Made by a program: the position numbers and the translations under genes. DNA of 64,000 nt from positions 68,481,739-68,545,738 of the forward strand of contig CM070548.1 in NCBI GenBank assembly GCA_036346405.1, given 5' to 3'. The DNA is from Phyllostachys edulis (lineage: Eukaryota; Streptophyta; Magnoliopsida; Poales; Poaceae). Below, one piece after another: positions 1 to 11,560 of this stretch; position 1 is the stretch's first letter; every line of letters starts with the position of its first letter. A model generated the notes under the pieces. It did not search any database. It saw only the letters and a program-made list of their open reading frames with translations, and was not told where the DNA came from.

Positions 1-173
1 AAAGCAATGGTAAGAAAAATATGATAACCATTCTTTGTAACCTTGTAAGATATCTTGACACCATCTTTGAAGGAAATCAAAATAACAGATGTTGTTTTTT
101 CTTTAGGACATTCCTATCCATCCTCCGACCTACCCAGATCTCGGGGACGAGATCTTTTGTAAGGGGGGAGGTT
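1..173 (+). mobile_element. 3' end of gypsy internal region with polypurine tract
   Basis: This is the last piece of the internal region of an LTR retrotransposon whose body lies left of the window. Directly before LTR A sits a purine tract (about 161-171, AAGGGGGGAGG), preceded by a stretch reading roughly SRGRD then a stop. Both are what one expects at the end of a Tekay/Del-type gypsy pol followed by the polypurine tract that primes plus-strand synthesis. No full pol domain is visible here. Seen: tract and position. Inferred: family. Confidence 0.6.
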
Positions 174-778
174 TGTCACATCCTCAAGTTAATAAATAGG
201 TTTACTTTGCATCTCATGAGCGTGCATCATTGCTTTCAAGCATTGCATTAGATATTGCACTTGGAAAATCTTGTGCAAGTCTTGAAACCACACTTAAAGA
301 AGTGAACTTCAAAACAAATCTGAAACTAATGCTACTGAAGTTCCTCTGGAAATAATTTATTCAAACACTATTAATTTTTAAGAATTAAAATAATTTTCCC
401 AATTTTTTTGGGGTTAGTTTCAAACCCTAGAAATTTCAAACTCAATCCAATGACCTATTTCAGTTGTGGATTTTAACTGCTCAAGATATGACATAAACAG
501 AGGGGTTTCAAATTTTATATGGGTACTAGGTCATCCCAGGAATACCTCTGATTTATTTCATATTTTTAGGAACTTTATTCCTATTTCTAAACCTCTAGTC
601 AAAGTTGAGGATCTAGATTTGAATTCCAGTCAAGCCTAATCTCAACTCAGCCTAGTACTGTTCATTGGGCTTGAACCAGACCGAGCCACTTGACTTGGCG
701 GAGTCAACTAGTTGCACCTCGCCGCACCAGCGTCTTGGGCCATCCAATGCAGAATAAACGGCTCAGATCTAGTGGGCT

Positions 779-2351
779 GTTCGGACCATCCGAACGCCCC
801 ACGCATTAGAACCCTTCGATTGAAAATGAACGATCCAGATCAATTGGGCCGTTCGGACCATCCGAACACGCCACGATCTTGGATCATTGGATTTTGATCT
901 AACGGTGGGAGAAGTGGTTCGAGCGTTTTGCGCGAGCAACCGCGCCGTTTTCTTTCGCTGACACGGTGGACCCACACTGTCAGTGCCTTCTTCAACCTCC
1001 CATCACTTCACGCAGGGCTTCAACGCCACGCGGCCGCAAGCTCCTGCGTTGCTTCGTCACCGCCGTGACCGCACCGCCCATGGCAACCTATCGTGGAGCT
1101 CCGTTGGTTAACGCCGCCTTCACTCCGTCACATTCGCGAGCATAAGTAGTTTCCTAACACTTCTTATCACTCACTTTTCCTCTCGGTGGCTGAGGAAAGG
1201 GGAGCTCGTGTTCGTTCTCTACCCCGGTAAGCTTCCACCGGGTGGTACCTATCAATTCTATGTTCAACCCCATTTCCATTTTTGCTAATGCAGGTTCCTC
1301 TTGTGACTTATAGCTTCTGGACCATCTTTGTGCTCTCTGGAACTCTAGAGCACGCTCTCGAGTGACACCATTGTGTCATCTTCACCTGTAGTGAGTGTTG
1401 TCCTAAATCTTTCACGTCATCTCGTGTCTTTGAGCATGATAATGAAAACCCCTAAGTTAATTTGGGCAATGCACGATAGGATCGAGTTGAATTGAAGCTT
1501 GGACCATTTTCGGCCGTATAAGCAACTTTTCATCTCCCACTTGATCCAGTAAACCATTGTTCGATTAATTGTTCCTATAGCTTTCTCATAAGGTCTTTAA
1601 GCTTCTCCAAGCATTCACTGGTCTTGGTTTTGCTCAGGACCTTCTCTACACTTTGAGCCGCATCGTCGCTGTTGTCTTCTCCGGTGCCGTCGCTGTTCAA
1701 CTCACTCCAAACTTCCTCGTTTGCTCAGGTAGCTCTCTAATAGTCCTTAGAGGCTTGGGCACCCGCTTATCTGAACTGCTGCAGAACTTTATCGCATGTT
1801 GCATGTTTGCCGTGTTGCACGCCATTGCTCAACTCCGGCTAGCCGCCGGTGAGGGCCATCTCAGAGGGTGTAATCACTCCCATTAGATGCGCAACACTAT
1901 TGCACAAGTATCTATGCCTTTAGCTCACGCCGTTGTGGCACGTAGCACCGATGAGTCGCCAGTGAAGCGCACGGGACAAACACCCATTGTGCGTGCATAC
2001 CGACAGCAATCGTAGTAAAATGATTAGGAGTTAAGTAGCATTTAATGCTATCTTAACCGCGCTAATGTCCCAATTACATGTGGACCCAAGCCACTTAAGC
2101 CCCGCACCCTTTTCACGTGGTTAGTCCAAACACAACTATGATTAATTTGGACCTTTAGATGCGTAATCAACGATCTAGATTCAGTGGGTCGTTCGGACCA
2201 TCCAAACACGCCACGAATAGGGATCGTCCGATGCAAAATCAACGAACCTAATCAATCGGGCCGTTCAAACCGTCCGAACATGCCACAACTATGGACCGTG
2301 CGATGCGAAAGGAACGACTAGGATCAATTGGGCCGTTCGGACCATCCGAAC
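779..2351. repeat. Dispersed imperfect palindrome GTTCGGACCATCCGAAC in LTR A
   Basis: The 17-bp palindrome GTTCGGACCATCCGAAC or a close variant occurs at 779-795, 851-867, 2191-2207, 2263-2279 and 2335-2351. Each is spaced about 72 bp from its neighbour within the two clusters, and is embedded in a unit containing AACGATCTAGATCAATTGGG. Similar clusters occur at about 23090-23290 and 53425-53760. LTR B has only degraded unit sequence near 12240-12340. Confidence 0.7.
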
Positions 2352-5297
2352 GCGCCACGAATGTGGATCGTTGGATCTCAATCCAACGGCCCACAAGCAT
2401 GGTCCGATTGTTCGAATGCACGCACGCATCGTAGTGAGTCACTAACAAGACGGACCCACTTGTCAGCGCAGCCCTCGATAAGACAATGAGTAAATACTTT
2501 AGAAAATCCAAAAGGTATTAATCTGCACACTAAAAATGTGAATAACTTTAAAAATACATAACTAATTCTCCTCAACTCCAAAATGGATGAAACCAATTCT
2601 GATAATTTTCATTTTTGATGAACTTTATTATGAAACTGGTTTCAAATATTTCTCTGTAGCAAAATATATTATTTTGGAGAGTGATCCTTAAAACATATTA
2701 TTTTTTACAATAGGAAAGGGCTGTTAACTTGGAAAATGCATAACTAACCCTTGAAAAATCCAAATGAGTTAAACCCAGATGTTTTGGACGTATAAAAATA
2801 TTCTCTATTTATCTATATAATCCTTGAATCCCCTACTGTTCTGCAATTTTTTTTTCCAAATAATTAAATTACTTGAACTTAAACCTATTGAAATCTGATT
2901 TTCAAATAGCCATAACTCTCACACACTAACTCCAATTGGAATAATTCTTTCACCTGTTTACATCTAAAATCATGTACTAGCCACTGTAGAAAAATCATGC
3001 ATTTTTTAGCACTTTGATTTTTGAAGTATTTCTTGGTGTTTGTATAAAATCAGAGAGTAAGGAAATTTGAAGCCATGGTAAAATCAGAGAGTAAGGAAAA
3101 TTTGAAGCCATGGTAAAATCAGAGAGTAAGGAAAATTTGAAGCCATGGTAAAATCAGAGAGTAAGGAAAATTTGAAGCCATGGTAAAATCAGAAAGCTGA
3201 GCCTGCCATGGGAGCATGGCGAGTTCAGCTAGAGATGAACACCTCACCCTCTCTCTAGGTTCTTTCCCTTCTTCCCTTGCTTTCCTCTAATTTCCTGCAT
3301 ACATATCACGCCTTTCTCCATTTCTGACCCTACCACTACCTCCTCTTTCACAGCCATTGGAGGAGTCTTACTAGTGCTTGTGGTGGTCGCGCTTGTGGTC
3401 GTGGTGGTGGTGGTCGTGGCAGCAGCGGCTTGATCCTTTAGTTCTACTTTAACAATTGATTTCTGTTGGTTGTGTGAGGAGTTGTTCTTAGAAGCTGCTG
3501 CTGCTGCTGTTCTTGACGTGGTGAGACCGCGTAGAGGCGGCAAGCGTGCTGCGATATTTTTTTTTGCAATACGAAAAAGCTATCATAGACGGTTCTGAAC
3601 AAGAACCGTCTGTGAAAATTACTATCACATACGGTTCTTATTCGAATCGCTCGCGAAAATGAACTATCGCGCAGCGGTTCGAACAAGAACCGTTTGTGAT
3701 AATAATATCCTGAGCGGTTCTTGTTAAGAACCGCTGTGATAGTTATTTTCGCTGAGCGGTTGAAAACTGTCTGTGATAACCGTCTGTTATCACAGACGCA
3801 TAAATACAGACGGTTCACAAAACCGTCTGTGATGACGGTTTAGAACTGTCTGTGATGATGTTTTGTGTAGTAGTGTATCGATATCGTTATTTCTCTAGAT
3901 TCCAGAGAAATCGATATTGACTCCTACGCTACTGAGAGTGAGCAGCTAAGCTACCAGCAAGGCAAGCATCATTTGAACTTTCTTTTGCATCATATTTGAT
4001 CCCAGTTTTGGTTAAGTTAGTGCAATGATAATTGCTTGCATGCTATTTTGATAATGTCGCTATTTTTGTGATGTGTAGAATAGTTATATCCTATTCATGA
4101 GGTTATCCTTGAATTATTCCAGTACCACATACTTAAGTTAGGATGTGTGATTTATGGTAATCGAGTCTTGCTTAGCCATGCAAGTCTAGAACGGTAGATT
4201 GATTGTCGGGATTAACCCGACAATTTTGGGAAACATACACCTTCTTATATTCTTTTTGATCCAGATCTTCGTATCTATTTTGTGAACTAAATTTTGTCAT
4301 TTTAAATTTGTTTTGGGGTCTGGACAAGTGTTGGCTAGTGATGGTGCCTTCGTGCACAAGATTTGAGTATGTGGATGTCGTGTCCGGACCATTAAGGACC
4401 GAACTTTGGTAACGTCGTTGATTCAAGTACACTCGTGCTACCACACGCGGGATATGGGTACTGTACGGTTAAGTAGGGGGAGGTTTTATTGTGTTAAGTC
4501 TCATGGTGGTGTAAGGACATAGCGACCGTGAAATCCTATGTTCCTTCGGAGCCGATGTAATTCTTCTATAGAGTGCAAGATATGCACCATTTTTCTTTTT
4601 GTACATTGCATCGGTATTTTCAGTACAACTTGTGAGCCCCCTAGTAAGTGCTATCAGATGCTTGTACTAGGAAAGGAACCATCTCACATGGGGGACTTAG
4701 CTTAATAGGGTCTTCTTGCTAAAAATGACCATATCTCGATTCTCCCCGGCCGACACACCAAAGGAAGTGTGTTCAATCCGGTGGCTTACGGGCTAATCGA
4801 GTTGTGTGGGTAAAGTAGTACACCTCTGCAGAGATAACTCTTTTTGAATAGCCGTGTCCACGGTTATGGACAACCGCTTGAGCTCGGGAGTTACTATTGT
4901 TAGACTATATATTTAAAATGTGGGTACTTTTGGTTCGGCATGAATAGGATGTTCATGCAATTTGTTGTATCAAAGTGGGCAGCCACTTTGCTATTGTTTG
5001 ATTCATTTGTTATTCAATTTATCACTTATTCACATACTTTACTTCTACTTCAAATCTGTTTACAAAATGGCAATTGAAAGACTAGTATGTGTAGGTTGTT
5101 AAAATTGTTGTGTCTTTTCGCAAAACTAAGCCAATATGAGCCATCCGTTGGAACAACCTCTATGCATAACTAATTTTTATTTGTGTAAGACTTGCGAGTA
5201 CAACTTTGTACTCAATCTGGTTGCTGCAATTTCAGGTGAGGAAGAATGTGAGCCCGATGAGCTCGTTAGCGCCGATTTAGGCGACGCTAACGAGTAG
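1638..5297 (+). CDS. Putative spliced acidic small ORF inside LTR A
   Basis: Three open segments are bounded by splice-like sites: 1638-1728 (after TTTTGCTCAG, before GTAGCT), 3899-3961 (after TTTCTCTAG, before a GC-type donor GCAAGC) and 5236-5297 (after ATTTCAG, ending in TAG). Joined, they stay in one frame: the first ends one base into a codon, the second supplies two bases and ends one base into a codon, and the third completes it. The tail is acidic (GEEECEPDELVSADLGDANE, then stop). A CACTA fragment sits in the first intron. The true start exon is not identified. Function is unknown and I recognise no family. The same arrangement occurs in LTRs B, C and D. Reading frame and sites are seen; splicing is inferred. 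Confidence 0.42.
3046..3200 (+). repeat. Tandem repeat, unit about 35 bp, 4-5 copies
   Basis: The unit contains AAAATCAGAGAGTAAGG followed by AAATTTGAAGCCATGGT. Copies are nearly identical. The motif AGCCATGGTAAAATC recurs at 40971-41010 in the CACTA element at 40451-42015, which links the two elements. Confidence 0.85.
3046..3875. mobile_element. CACTA-derived insertion in LTR A, one terminus missing
   Basis: Comparison with LTR B shows extra DNA here. The right end is TTTTGTGTAGTAGTG, a CACTA terminal inverted repeat read backwards. The preceding 270 bp repeats the subterminal motif TATCACAGACGGTTC and its complement. The left end lacks CACTAC and instead starts with 35-bp tandem repeats. 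TAT flanks both sides (3043-3045, 3876-3878), compatible with a 3-bp TSD but short enough to be chance. The interior (3240-3545) has GT-rich simple sequence. Same family as 24537-24747 and 40451-42015. Confidence 0.72.
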
Positions 5298-5802
5298 TGC
5301 TATTATTTAACTCCCAGTCGGTTGCCGATGTGTATTGGGCATACCATGCTGGACATTTTGGTTTATTTACTTGCTTCCGCTGTCACTTTATGTTCTCTTT
5401 TGATCATGGCCGACCGAGCCATTTGTAATAGATGTAGATTTGAACTATTATGTTGTATGTCTTTTGGAACTATGAATGTATGATTGTTGTATGGATGTGA
5501 TCAATGCTATCTGTGAGTTTGGGGCATGTTGGTCGCTGATCTTAGGAGCCAACATGATCTCATGCTCATTGTTCGTGGATTCCGATTTAACTCGCTAAGT
5601 GTGGTCTTTGATTGTTCAAAGAACCGATAATCATGCAGTACTTGTAGAGAAACGGTATGCATGATCACCGAGGCTCTAGTTTCAACAAAGAACTCTCATT
5701 TAGATAGAGTTAACTTAGAATCCGTTAACTTGGAAGCCCAGAGTTATCTCCTTAAGGTCGGGCGGGTCTCGGTCTTACGGAAATAACCCAGGGGCTCCCA
5801 CA

Positions 5803-6824
5803 GTGTTATAGGAACTTGTTGTCCTTGCTAGTTTTTTTTCCTAATTTTTCAGTTTATGTTATTTGATTTATGTGAGGGTTAACCTAAATCTAGAAATTTT
5901 TGTCCTCCTTAGAATTTTATTTATTTTTATCTTGTGTTATCTTGACGAAATTTCATTGGGATCCCAGTTAAATTTAATTATGTCCTTCCTGTAAGTTTTT
6001 TTGCTAGGTGGTAGTATCTTACTGTGGGTAGCAGAACCATCCCGCTACTCTTTTTTCTTTGCTAGGTGGTGTTTCTGCATGGCATAAACAGTAAGATGTT
6101 GGACGTGTACTGGTGTTTGGGCATTACTTGTCCTAGTTAATTTAGTTGAGCTCTGTAATGCTATTTTCTGTTGTTCATTAGTGTGATATAGTAGAGCATC
6201 AATCTACTAATCGTCTCCAATGAAATGTTTTTGCTTTTTTTTAAGAAAAAAATGTTTTTGCTTTAAGTTGCAATATTTTCTAATTCCCTGACCCTGAATC
6301 CATGTTGTCTCTGTTACCAAAACAATATGTCACAAATTATTGCTTGCTATTCTAGCTCTTATTTTGTTGCTCATTTCTGTTTCTGCTTGAAACATTCCTC
6401 CAAATTTGCGTCTCATTTTTTTGGGTATTAGCTTGGTTAATTCACTACTTTATGCATGGATAAGGTAGAAACTACAACACCGTGGCGCAAATGCCCGATG
6501 TGGCTAACTTCTAAATGCTGGTAGAGTTCATCTTTTACATCCTGGAGTTCCATGATTTGTGAAAGTACTACTACCGGCCAATTAAAACTATTTCAGTGAA
6601 TTGGTGGCAAGATCAGACTGCGCTTGCAATTTGCATTGGGATTTTCTTTCCGAGACTATTTGCATGACATACCGTTCACCCTTGCCAATAGTTTGGTTTC
6701 AGGATCGCAGCCTAAGGCATCAATTGTTTCTGAAAGAAAGCTTAAGCCTTTTAGTATGTGGATATGTACAATTCCAGTAACTAAGAAAGATAAGGCGTCT
6801 GTTCATACTCATGCCTTTAACATC
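5803..6824. other. Flank between LTR A and the short-LTR element; no gene seen
   Basis: AT-rich single-copy-looking DNA. A 68-codon open stretch near 6624-6830 has no recognisable domain. ACATC at 6820-6824 is the left TSD of the following element. Confidence 0.5.
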
Positions 6825-6946
6825 TGTTAAATATATAAGGGTATTTATGGTATTTTCTATTATTCTAGGATTTAGACTTGTATCCCTTTGTACCCTATAT
6901 ATATTGTCCGTTGGGCCTCTTCAATATACACACAATATTCATAACA
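6825..6946 (+). repeat. 5' LTR (122 bp) of the short-LTR element
   Basis: Starts TGTTAAATATATAAGG and ends CATAACA. A TATATATA stretch near 6896-6904 could be the promoter core. It pairs with 18282-18403 and differs by several transitions. Confidence 0.9.
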
Positions 6947-6960
6947 CGGTATTAGAGCTA
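6947..6960 (+). promoter_or_regulatory. Primer-binding site, initiator-Met tRNA type
   Basis: CGGTATTAGAGC follows the 5' LTR immediately. The usual plant copia form is TGGTATCAGAGC, so two positions have drifted. Confidence 0.7.
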
Positions 6961-7601
6961 AGGTTAGGGTTTACTGTTTCCACCGCCTCCTAGCCGCCGC
7001 TCGTCCTCCGCTGTGTGCTGCCCTCGGGAGGAGCTTTCTCCGCTCCTGGGGGCAGCCTCTCATCGCATAACGCCGGCCGTGCGAGACCCGCAGCGAGGCA
7101 CCGTCGAGCAGGCCACCCTTGGGAGGACCGATCTTCGCTCCTGGGGCAGCCTCTTGTCGCCGCCTGTGCTCTCCCGCCGGGCTGTAGCCATCTTGGTCGC
7201 CAACGTCTTCTTCACCCGGCGTTGGTGTCGTCTCCCGGGAGTGGCCTCGTCTTAGCCGCCATCCTGACAAGCCTCCTTCGACGGGATCTTTTGACTCCGC
7301 GACGACGCAACAGATCCGGATCCGCTGGCCTCCAAGGTCATCGTCGCTGGCCTCTTCGATCTCGCTCCTCCTACACCAGCTCTCTTCCTTCCCACCGCTC
7401 CATCCTGCCACCCGGAGTTCCCCGCCGATCTGCTGAAGGAGGTCGCCCTCGGTGTAGACGTGCTCCAGTGCCTCCACCTCCTCCAATCGGCCATCCTCCG
7501 CTCTACTCGCCCCGACCCTTTGCCGCGCTGCCGTGACATCGAGTTGAGGCTCTCCCGAATTCGAAGGCGTCGGCCGAACCCTCGTCATTGGCCCTGCCGT
7601 A

Positions 7602-10600
7602 TGTCGGGACCCGAAAATGCATCTCAGGAACTCTCTATGTATTCTGAACTAGTCCCAGATAAGTAGCTAGCTCACACAGAAAACAGTGGTGAAATACCAT
7701 CCATTTATTCAATTTAACTAAAAAGATCTCAGAGTAGCAAATAATAATAATAACTGGACTTTATGGTCAACGTTTACTTAACTTGCCACGCAGGGCTAAA
7801 GAAACAAATAAACTCTTGTAGTGGAACGAAAACTCTGGAAAAGGCCAATCAACATGCCCACGGGCAATCGAGTAGAAAACGCATCTCCGCAAAACCTTCA
7901 AAGTCCTCATTCTGAAAGAACTCCTGAGCAGCTTGATATTCTTCAACTGATTCAACAAAGGCATAAGCCGTAAGTACATAAAGCACTCGGCAAGCTATAG
8001 GGAAATGTATGCAAATAGTATTCATGCATGGCCTGATAAAGGTTAGCTATATGGTTCTTTTGCAGAAAACAACATTTTCGATAAATACAATAAATAGATT
8101 GAAATGCGTAGTTGAAAACAATAATAAATAAGTAAACAATTTCTTTGAAACAACCAGTGAACTTCCCATTCACTTCCCAACCAAACCAATGATAAGTGAA
8201 TCCCCAATTCACTAATCGACACAAACCACCAAGTGAATTACCTGTTCACCAAACAAACGTTATATTCATCAAGTGAACATCTTATTCACACTCCGACTCA
8301 TTTTAAAGAAACTCCATCTCTCATGTGAAATCCCCGGACATGTCCATAATCAAGGATGCGGCTATTCAAATAGATCAATTAACACTCTGTAGAGGTTGTA
8401 CACTTTACCCATAAGATATAACCAGTGTAGCGATCACCAATCATAACAAAAACTTTCAGAGGTTTCATCTCAACGATTGACTCTCCCGTTGTACCTACAG
8501 CAACCCAAAACCTCATCGTGGTTGACGTACAACGTTGGACAGAGATGCGGCGAACCGTCCCGCGATGTGGCTTTAGAAAAGGATACACACCTCCACCCAT
8601 ATACTACCTGAGTAGTCAAAAGCCAAAACTCAACAACCTACTAAGTTAGGTCCGTGCCATACCAAGCATGTGGTTGTACGAAAAGGCCCAGTTCAATGGC
8701 ACACAAGATTAAGTCCTTAACAACCTACTCAGGCGAGAATACCACAAACCCACAGCGTGTAGAAACACCACCACTATCCACCAACCACTCGCCTGAGCGA
8801 AAACCATTTTCTTTAACCAAGACCAATGACATACCCATCATGGTACACAATTTTTAACCACAGTGGATAACACCACAATTCCATATATCATTGAGTCAAT
8901 ATTAATCATGATGACACATGTGATGATGAACCCATCGTAACTAAGCATAGCTAAGCATATGTACAATACCCATGTTGGTGATACAAATATGTCCAACTAA
9001 AATTATCCAAGCTATGGTGACAAAGGATTTGTGGCATTCAATTAATCAAAGGAGATATAGTGATAATAGGTAATAACTAATCCCAAAACAACTTGTATAA
9101 AGATAGCATGCAATTGTATAAAACAATATACTTTTGAAATCATAGGTTCAATATGATTAAAGGACTACGGCTTGCCTTGGAATAAATCCTGGGATTGATC
9201 TTGATCTTGGTATCTCCTTGCTCAAAGCTTCCTGAAGTATCGACGTCTACTTGCAAATAGGCAAATAAACCAAATAAATAAATAACAGAGACAAAAAAAC
9301 TCCAAAAAAATAAATAAATATCTTATATAAATAGATCTTGAATTTAGATGGATTTAGGAATTTGAATGGACTCAAACGGAGTTTGGATGCAAAAGATATG
9401 AGCTCTGGAAAATTGAAATCACATAAATTGATGAAAATCAGATTTATGGATTTTCCCGAATTATTTTCCTATTAGAAATTCCGGAATACGATGCACGGCT
9501 GACGTCAGCGAAGATTTCCCGCCGGAAAGACAAGAAAAAGAAAAGGAAATTCCACTCGACAGGTGGGACCCACTTGTCGGCAACTTGGCTCACAGTAGAC
9601 CTGGTTCACCAAGCCGGTTTAGGGTCGGATCTGGTCTGCCACGTGGCTGCGTTGACGTGGCTCCACGCGGATGACATGGAGGCTCTGGGGCTGACGCAGA
9701 GGTGACACGGCGCTGACGTGGACAACGGCGGAGCGAGCGGCGCTCGGGTCCCAAGGGAATCCGACGACGACGGCTCGCCGGCGACAACGGTGGCGACGAC
9801 GAGGTAGAGGGCGAGACGAGGATCACAACGGTGGGCTTACGGGTGCTTGGAGACCTATGCAGCGGCCGACGGCGACGGTGCTAGAAGGGCTCTCCGGCTA
9901 AGACGAGGTCGGGTTTGGGATGCGGGCTTCACGGCGGCCCCAAAAGTGGCGCTCGACGGCGATGAGGAGCACTGGAGCGACGGGAAGCTGACGAGGTGTT
10001 TTCACCAGCGCTGAAGACGAAGATGAAGGTAAAGGCGCTATGCGACGAAGCGGTAGTGGCGGCTAGGGTTTCTGAAGGGGCCCGTCGTGGGAGCGAGAAG
10101 CAAGGACCCTCAAGGCCTTAAATAGGGGCGGAGACGAGGAATCCGAGACGAAGACGGTGACGGCGCTCGAAGGAAAGGAAAGGAGGAGGAGTACGTGAGG
10201 TAGACGACGACGACGTGGCGAACGGGGCCTAGGGTCACGGAGCGGCTCAAGAGCGCGCAAGATCGCACACTGACAGCGCAGCGGTGGCGAAAGGGCTACG
10301 ACGCGCCTTGCAGCAAGCGGCGAGAGAAGCGGGCTGCAAGGAGGGGCCGAGAGTGAGGCGGATTGGGCCTCACAGAGCGAGGCCAGATTTGAATAGGAAT
10401 TGGGTTTCAGCCCAACACTGTTCTGAGATTTTAAAAGATTTTTCTTTTTAGAAAATAGCCGAAAATCTAAATAAAACTTAGAAAATAGCAAATGAACTCA
10501 GAAAAATTCTAGAAAATTCTAGAAAATATATCCAAGATCATAGAACCCAAATAAAATAATTTTGATGATAGTTGATGTTGACATTAATCATATTAAATTG

Positions 10601-10707
10601 TTTTTGAACTCTGAATTTCCAATTAAGCTTTTAACTTTACCAGATAAATTCAAAGGGTTATTTTTCTTTTAAAACTTCAAAATAGACCAAATTTTTGGGA
10701 TGTTACA
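7602..10707 (-). mobile_element. Reverse solo gypsy LTR (LTR D)
   Basis: Read on the minus strand it begins TGTAACATCCC (10707 downward) and ends GGGTCCCGACA (7602), 3.1 kb. No internal region accompanies it. The flanking pentamers CCGTA (7597-7601) and CCATC (10708-10712) agree at only three of five positions, so the TSD is eroded or the LTR arose by recombination between elements. It interrupts the 2.3 kb short-LTR element. The minus strand shows a GC-rich leader (about 9600-10490) and the same three-segment ORF pattern as LTRs A, B and C. Confidence 0.78.
7849..9826 (-). CDS. Putative spliced acidic small ORF inside LTR D
   Basis: On the minus strand an open segment of over 70 codons (about 9826 to 9601) ends at CCAG with a GT donor. 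A 33-nt segment (9249-9217) follows after TTTGCAAG and reads DVDTSGSFEQ. A terminal segment (7946-7849) follows after GAATCAG and reads VEEYQAAQEFFQNEDFEGF and on to a stop. All three join in one frame. The donor after the middle segment is GA rather than GT or GC, so this copy may be damaged. The middle motif (D-V/I-D ... E-Q) and acidic tail match the pattern in LTRs A, B and C. Start exon and function are unknown. Confidence 0.35.
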
Positions 10708-11118
10708 CCATCGCCCGTCGAGTGTGCCGCCTCAGCTCGAGCTCTCTTGTCCTCCTCCTCCCCTCTACTGGATTTAATTGGAGAGGGATGGAGGGCGTAG
10801 TGCGTTGCTATTGGTGTTGCTGCGTGTGTGCTGCCGTCGGTGGAGTTCTTTGTGTCGGTGGAGTTTTTTTTTCCGTCCATGTGCTGCTACTTGATTGGAT
10901 CGAGTGAACTGGAGGGGGATCGATTGGTTGCTTGCAGGTGTTGATGGTGTTGCACTTTTGGGCTGCCATCACATCGTGTGGGCTGCACTTATGTGCTGCT
11001 GGCCAGTTGGGATCCCCTTGGTGGATCACTTTGTTTTGGGTTGATGATGATGGTGTTTCTACAAGATAATTGGATGAGGAGATGTGTCTTCTGCTACTAC
11101 TAGTATCTGCTGCTAGTT
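10708..11118. other. Internal sequence of short-LTR element; no ORF
   Basis: G/T-rich leader-like sequence between LTR D and the RNase H fragment. I see no coding domain. Confidence 0.5.
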
Positions 11119-11560
11119 CTACTTGAGTCTTTTATTTCTTTGTGCTTTTGCGAGCTTATCCGCCGCCTCGTTGTCGCTCCTTGGGATGGCTTGCACGGTG
11201 ATGCCGAGGAAGCCCTTTGCGGTGGCCCGTACCGCCGCCAAGTACCGTGCCATCTCACGGTCTCTGGTTACGAAGCTTTTGTCCAAGTGCACCGCCATGA
11301 GGCGAGAGTCACTCTTGACTATGACGCGCTTGGCACCCAAATTCTTTGCTTTGCGAAGGCCCAGCAGCAAGGCCTCGTACTCTGAAGCATTGTTGGTCGT
11401 GGGAAAAATCTAGGCGTGCCGCATACGACATGCTCCGGCCATCCGGGGCAACCAGGATGGCGGTCGTGCCCGCCCCCGTTGCGCAGCAGGATCCGTCAGT
11501 GTGGACGGTCCACGGCGCCTCGGCAGCGGCTGGTTCGTACCACTTTATCTTTGAGTTCGT
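11119..11560 (-). pseudogene. Gypsy (Tat-like) RNase H domain fragment, antisense
   Basis: On the minus strand, from about 11560 down, one reads WTVHTDGS, then GAGTTAILVAPDG, then a frame change into EYEALLLGLRKAKNLGAKR, VKSDSRLM and AIPRSDNEAADKLAKA before a stop at 11119. This is the order of an RNase H fold: DGS with the first Asp, the E of the E-A-L helix, SDS with the next Asp, and N-x-x-AD near the end. It resembles the extra RNase H domain of plant Tat-lineage gypsy elements. It is frameshifted, has no reverse transcriptase or integrase beside it, and lies antisense within the short-LTR element. Confidence 0.75.

Larger units (their letters stand above)
174..5802 (+). mobile_element. 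Long gypsy 3' LTR (LTR A), Tekay/Del-like
   Basis: The LTR begins TGTCACATCC and ends CTCCCACA. Because a polypurine tract precedes it, I read it as a 3' LTR. It aligns along its length with LTR B (11682-17875): for example 485-600 matches 12009-12125, and both share the block around TACACCTCTGCAGAG (about 4823) and GAATAGCCGTGTCC. Without the inserted CACTA piece it is about 4.8 kb, long even for this lineage. It contains a spliced-looking small ORF, listed separately, and two clusters of an imperfect palindrome (779-867 and 2191-2351). The flank after it is GTGTT; the matching TSD would lie outside the window. Confidence 0.8.

Noticed and set aside
7597..10712. Target-site duplication for LTR D
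   Set aside because: CCGTA and CCATC agree at only three of five bases, so it is not claimed.
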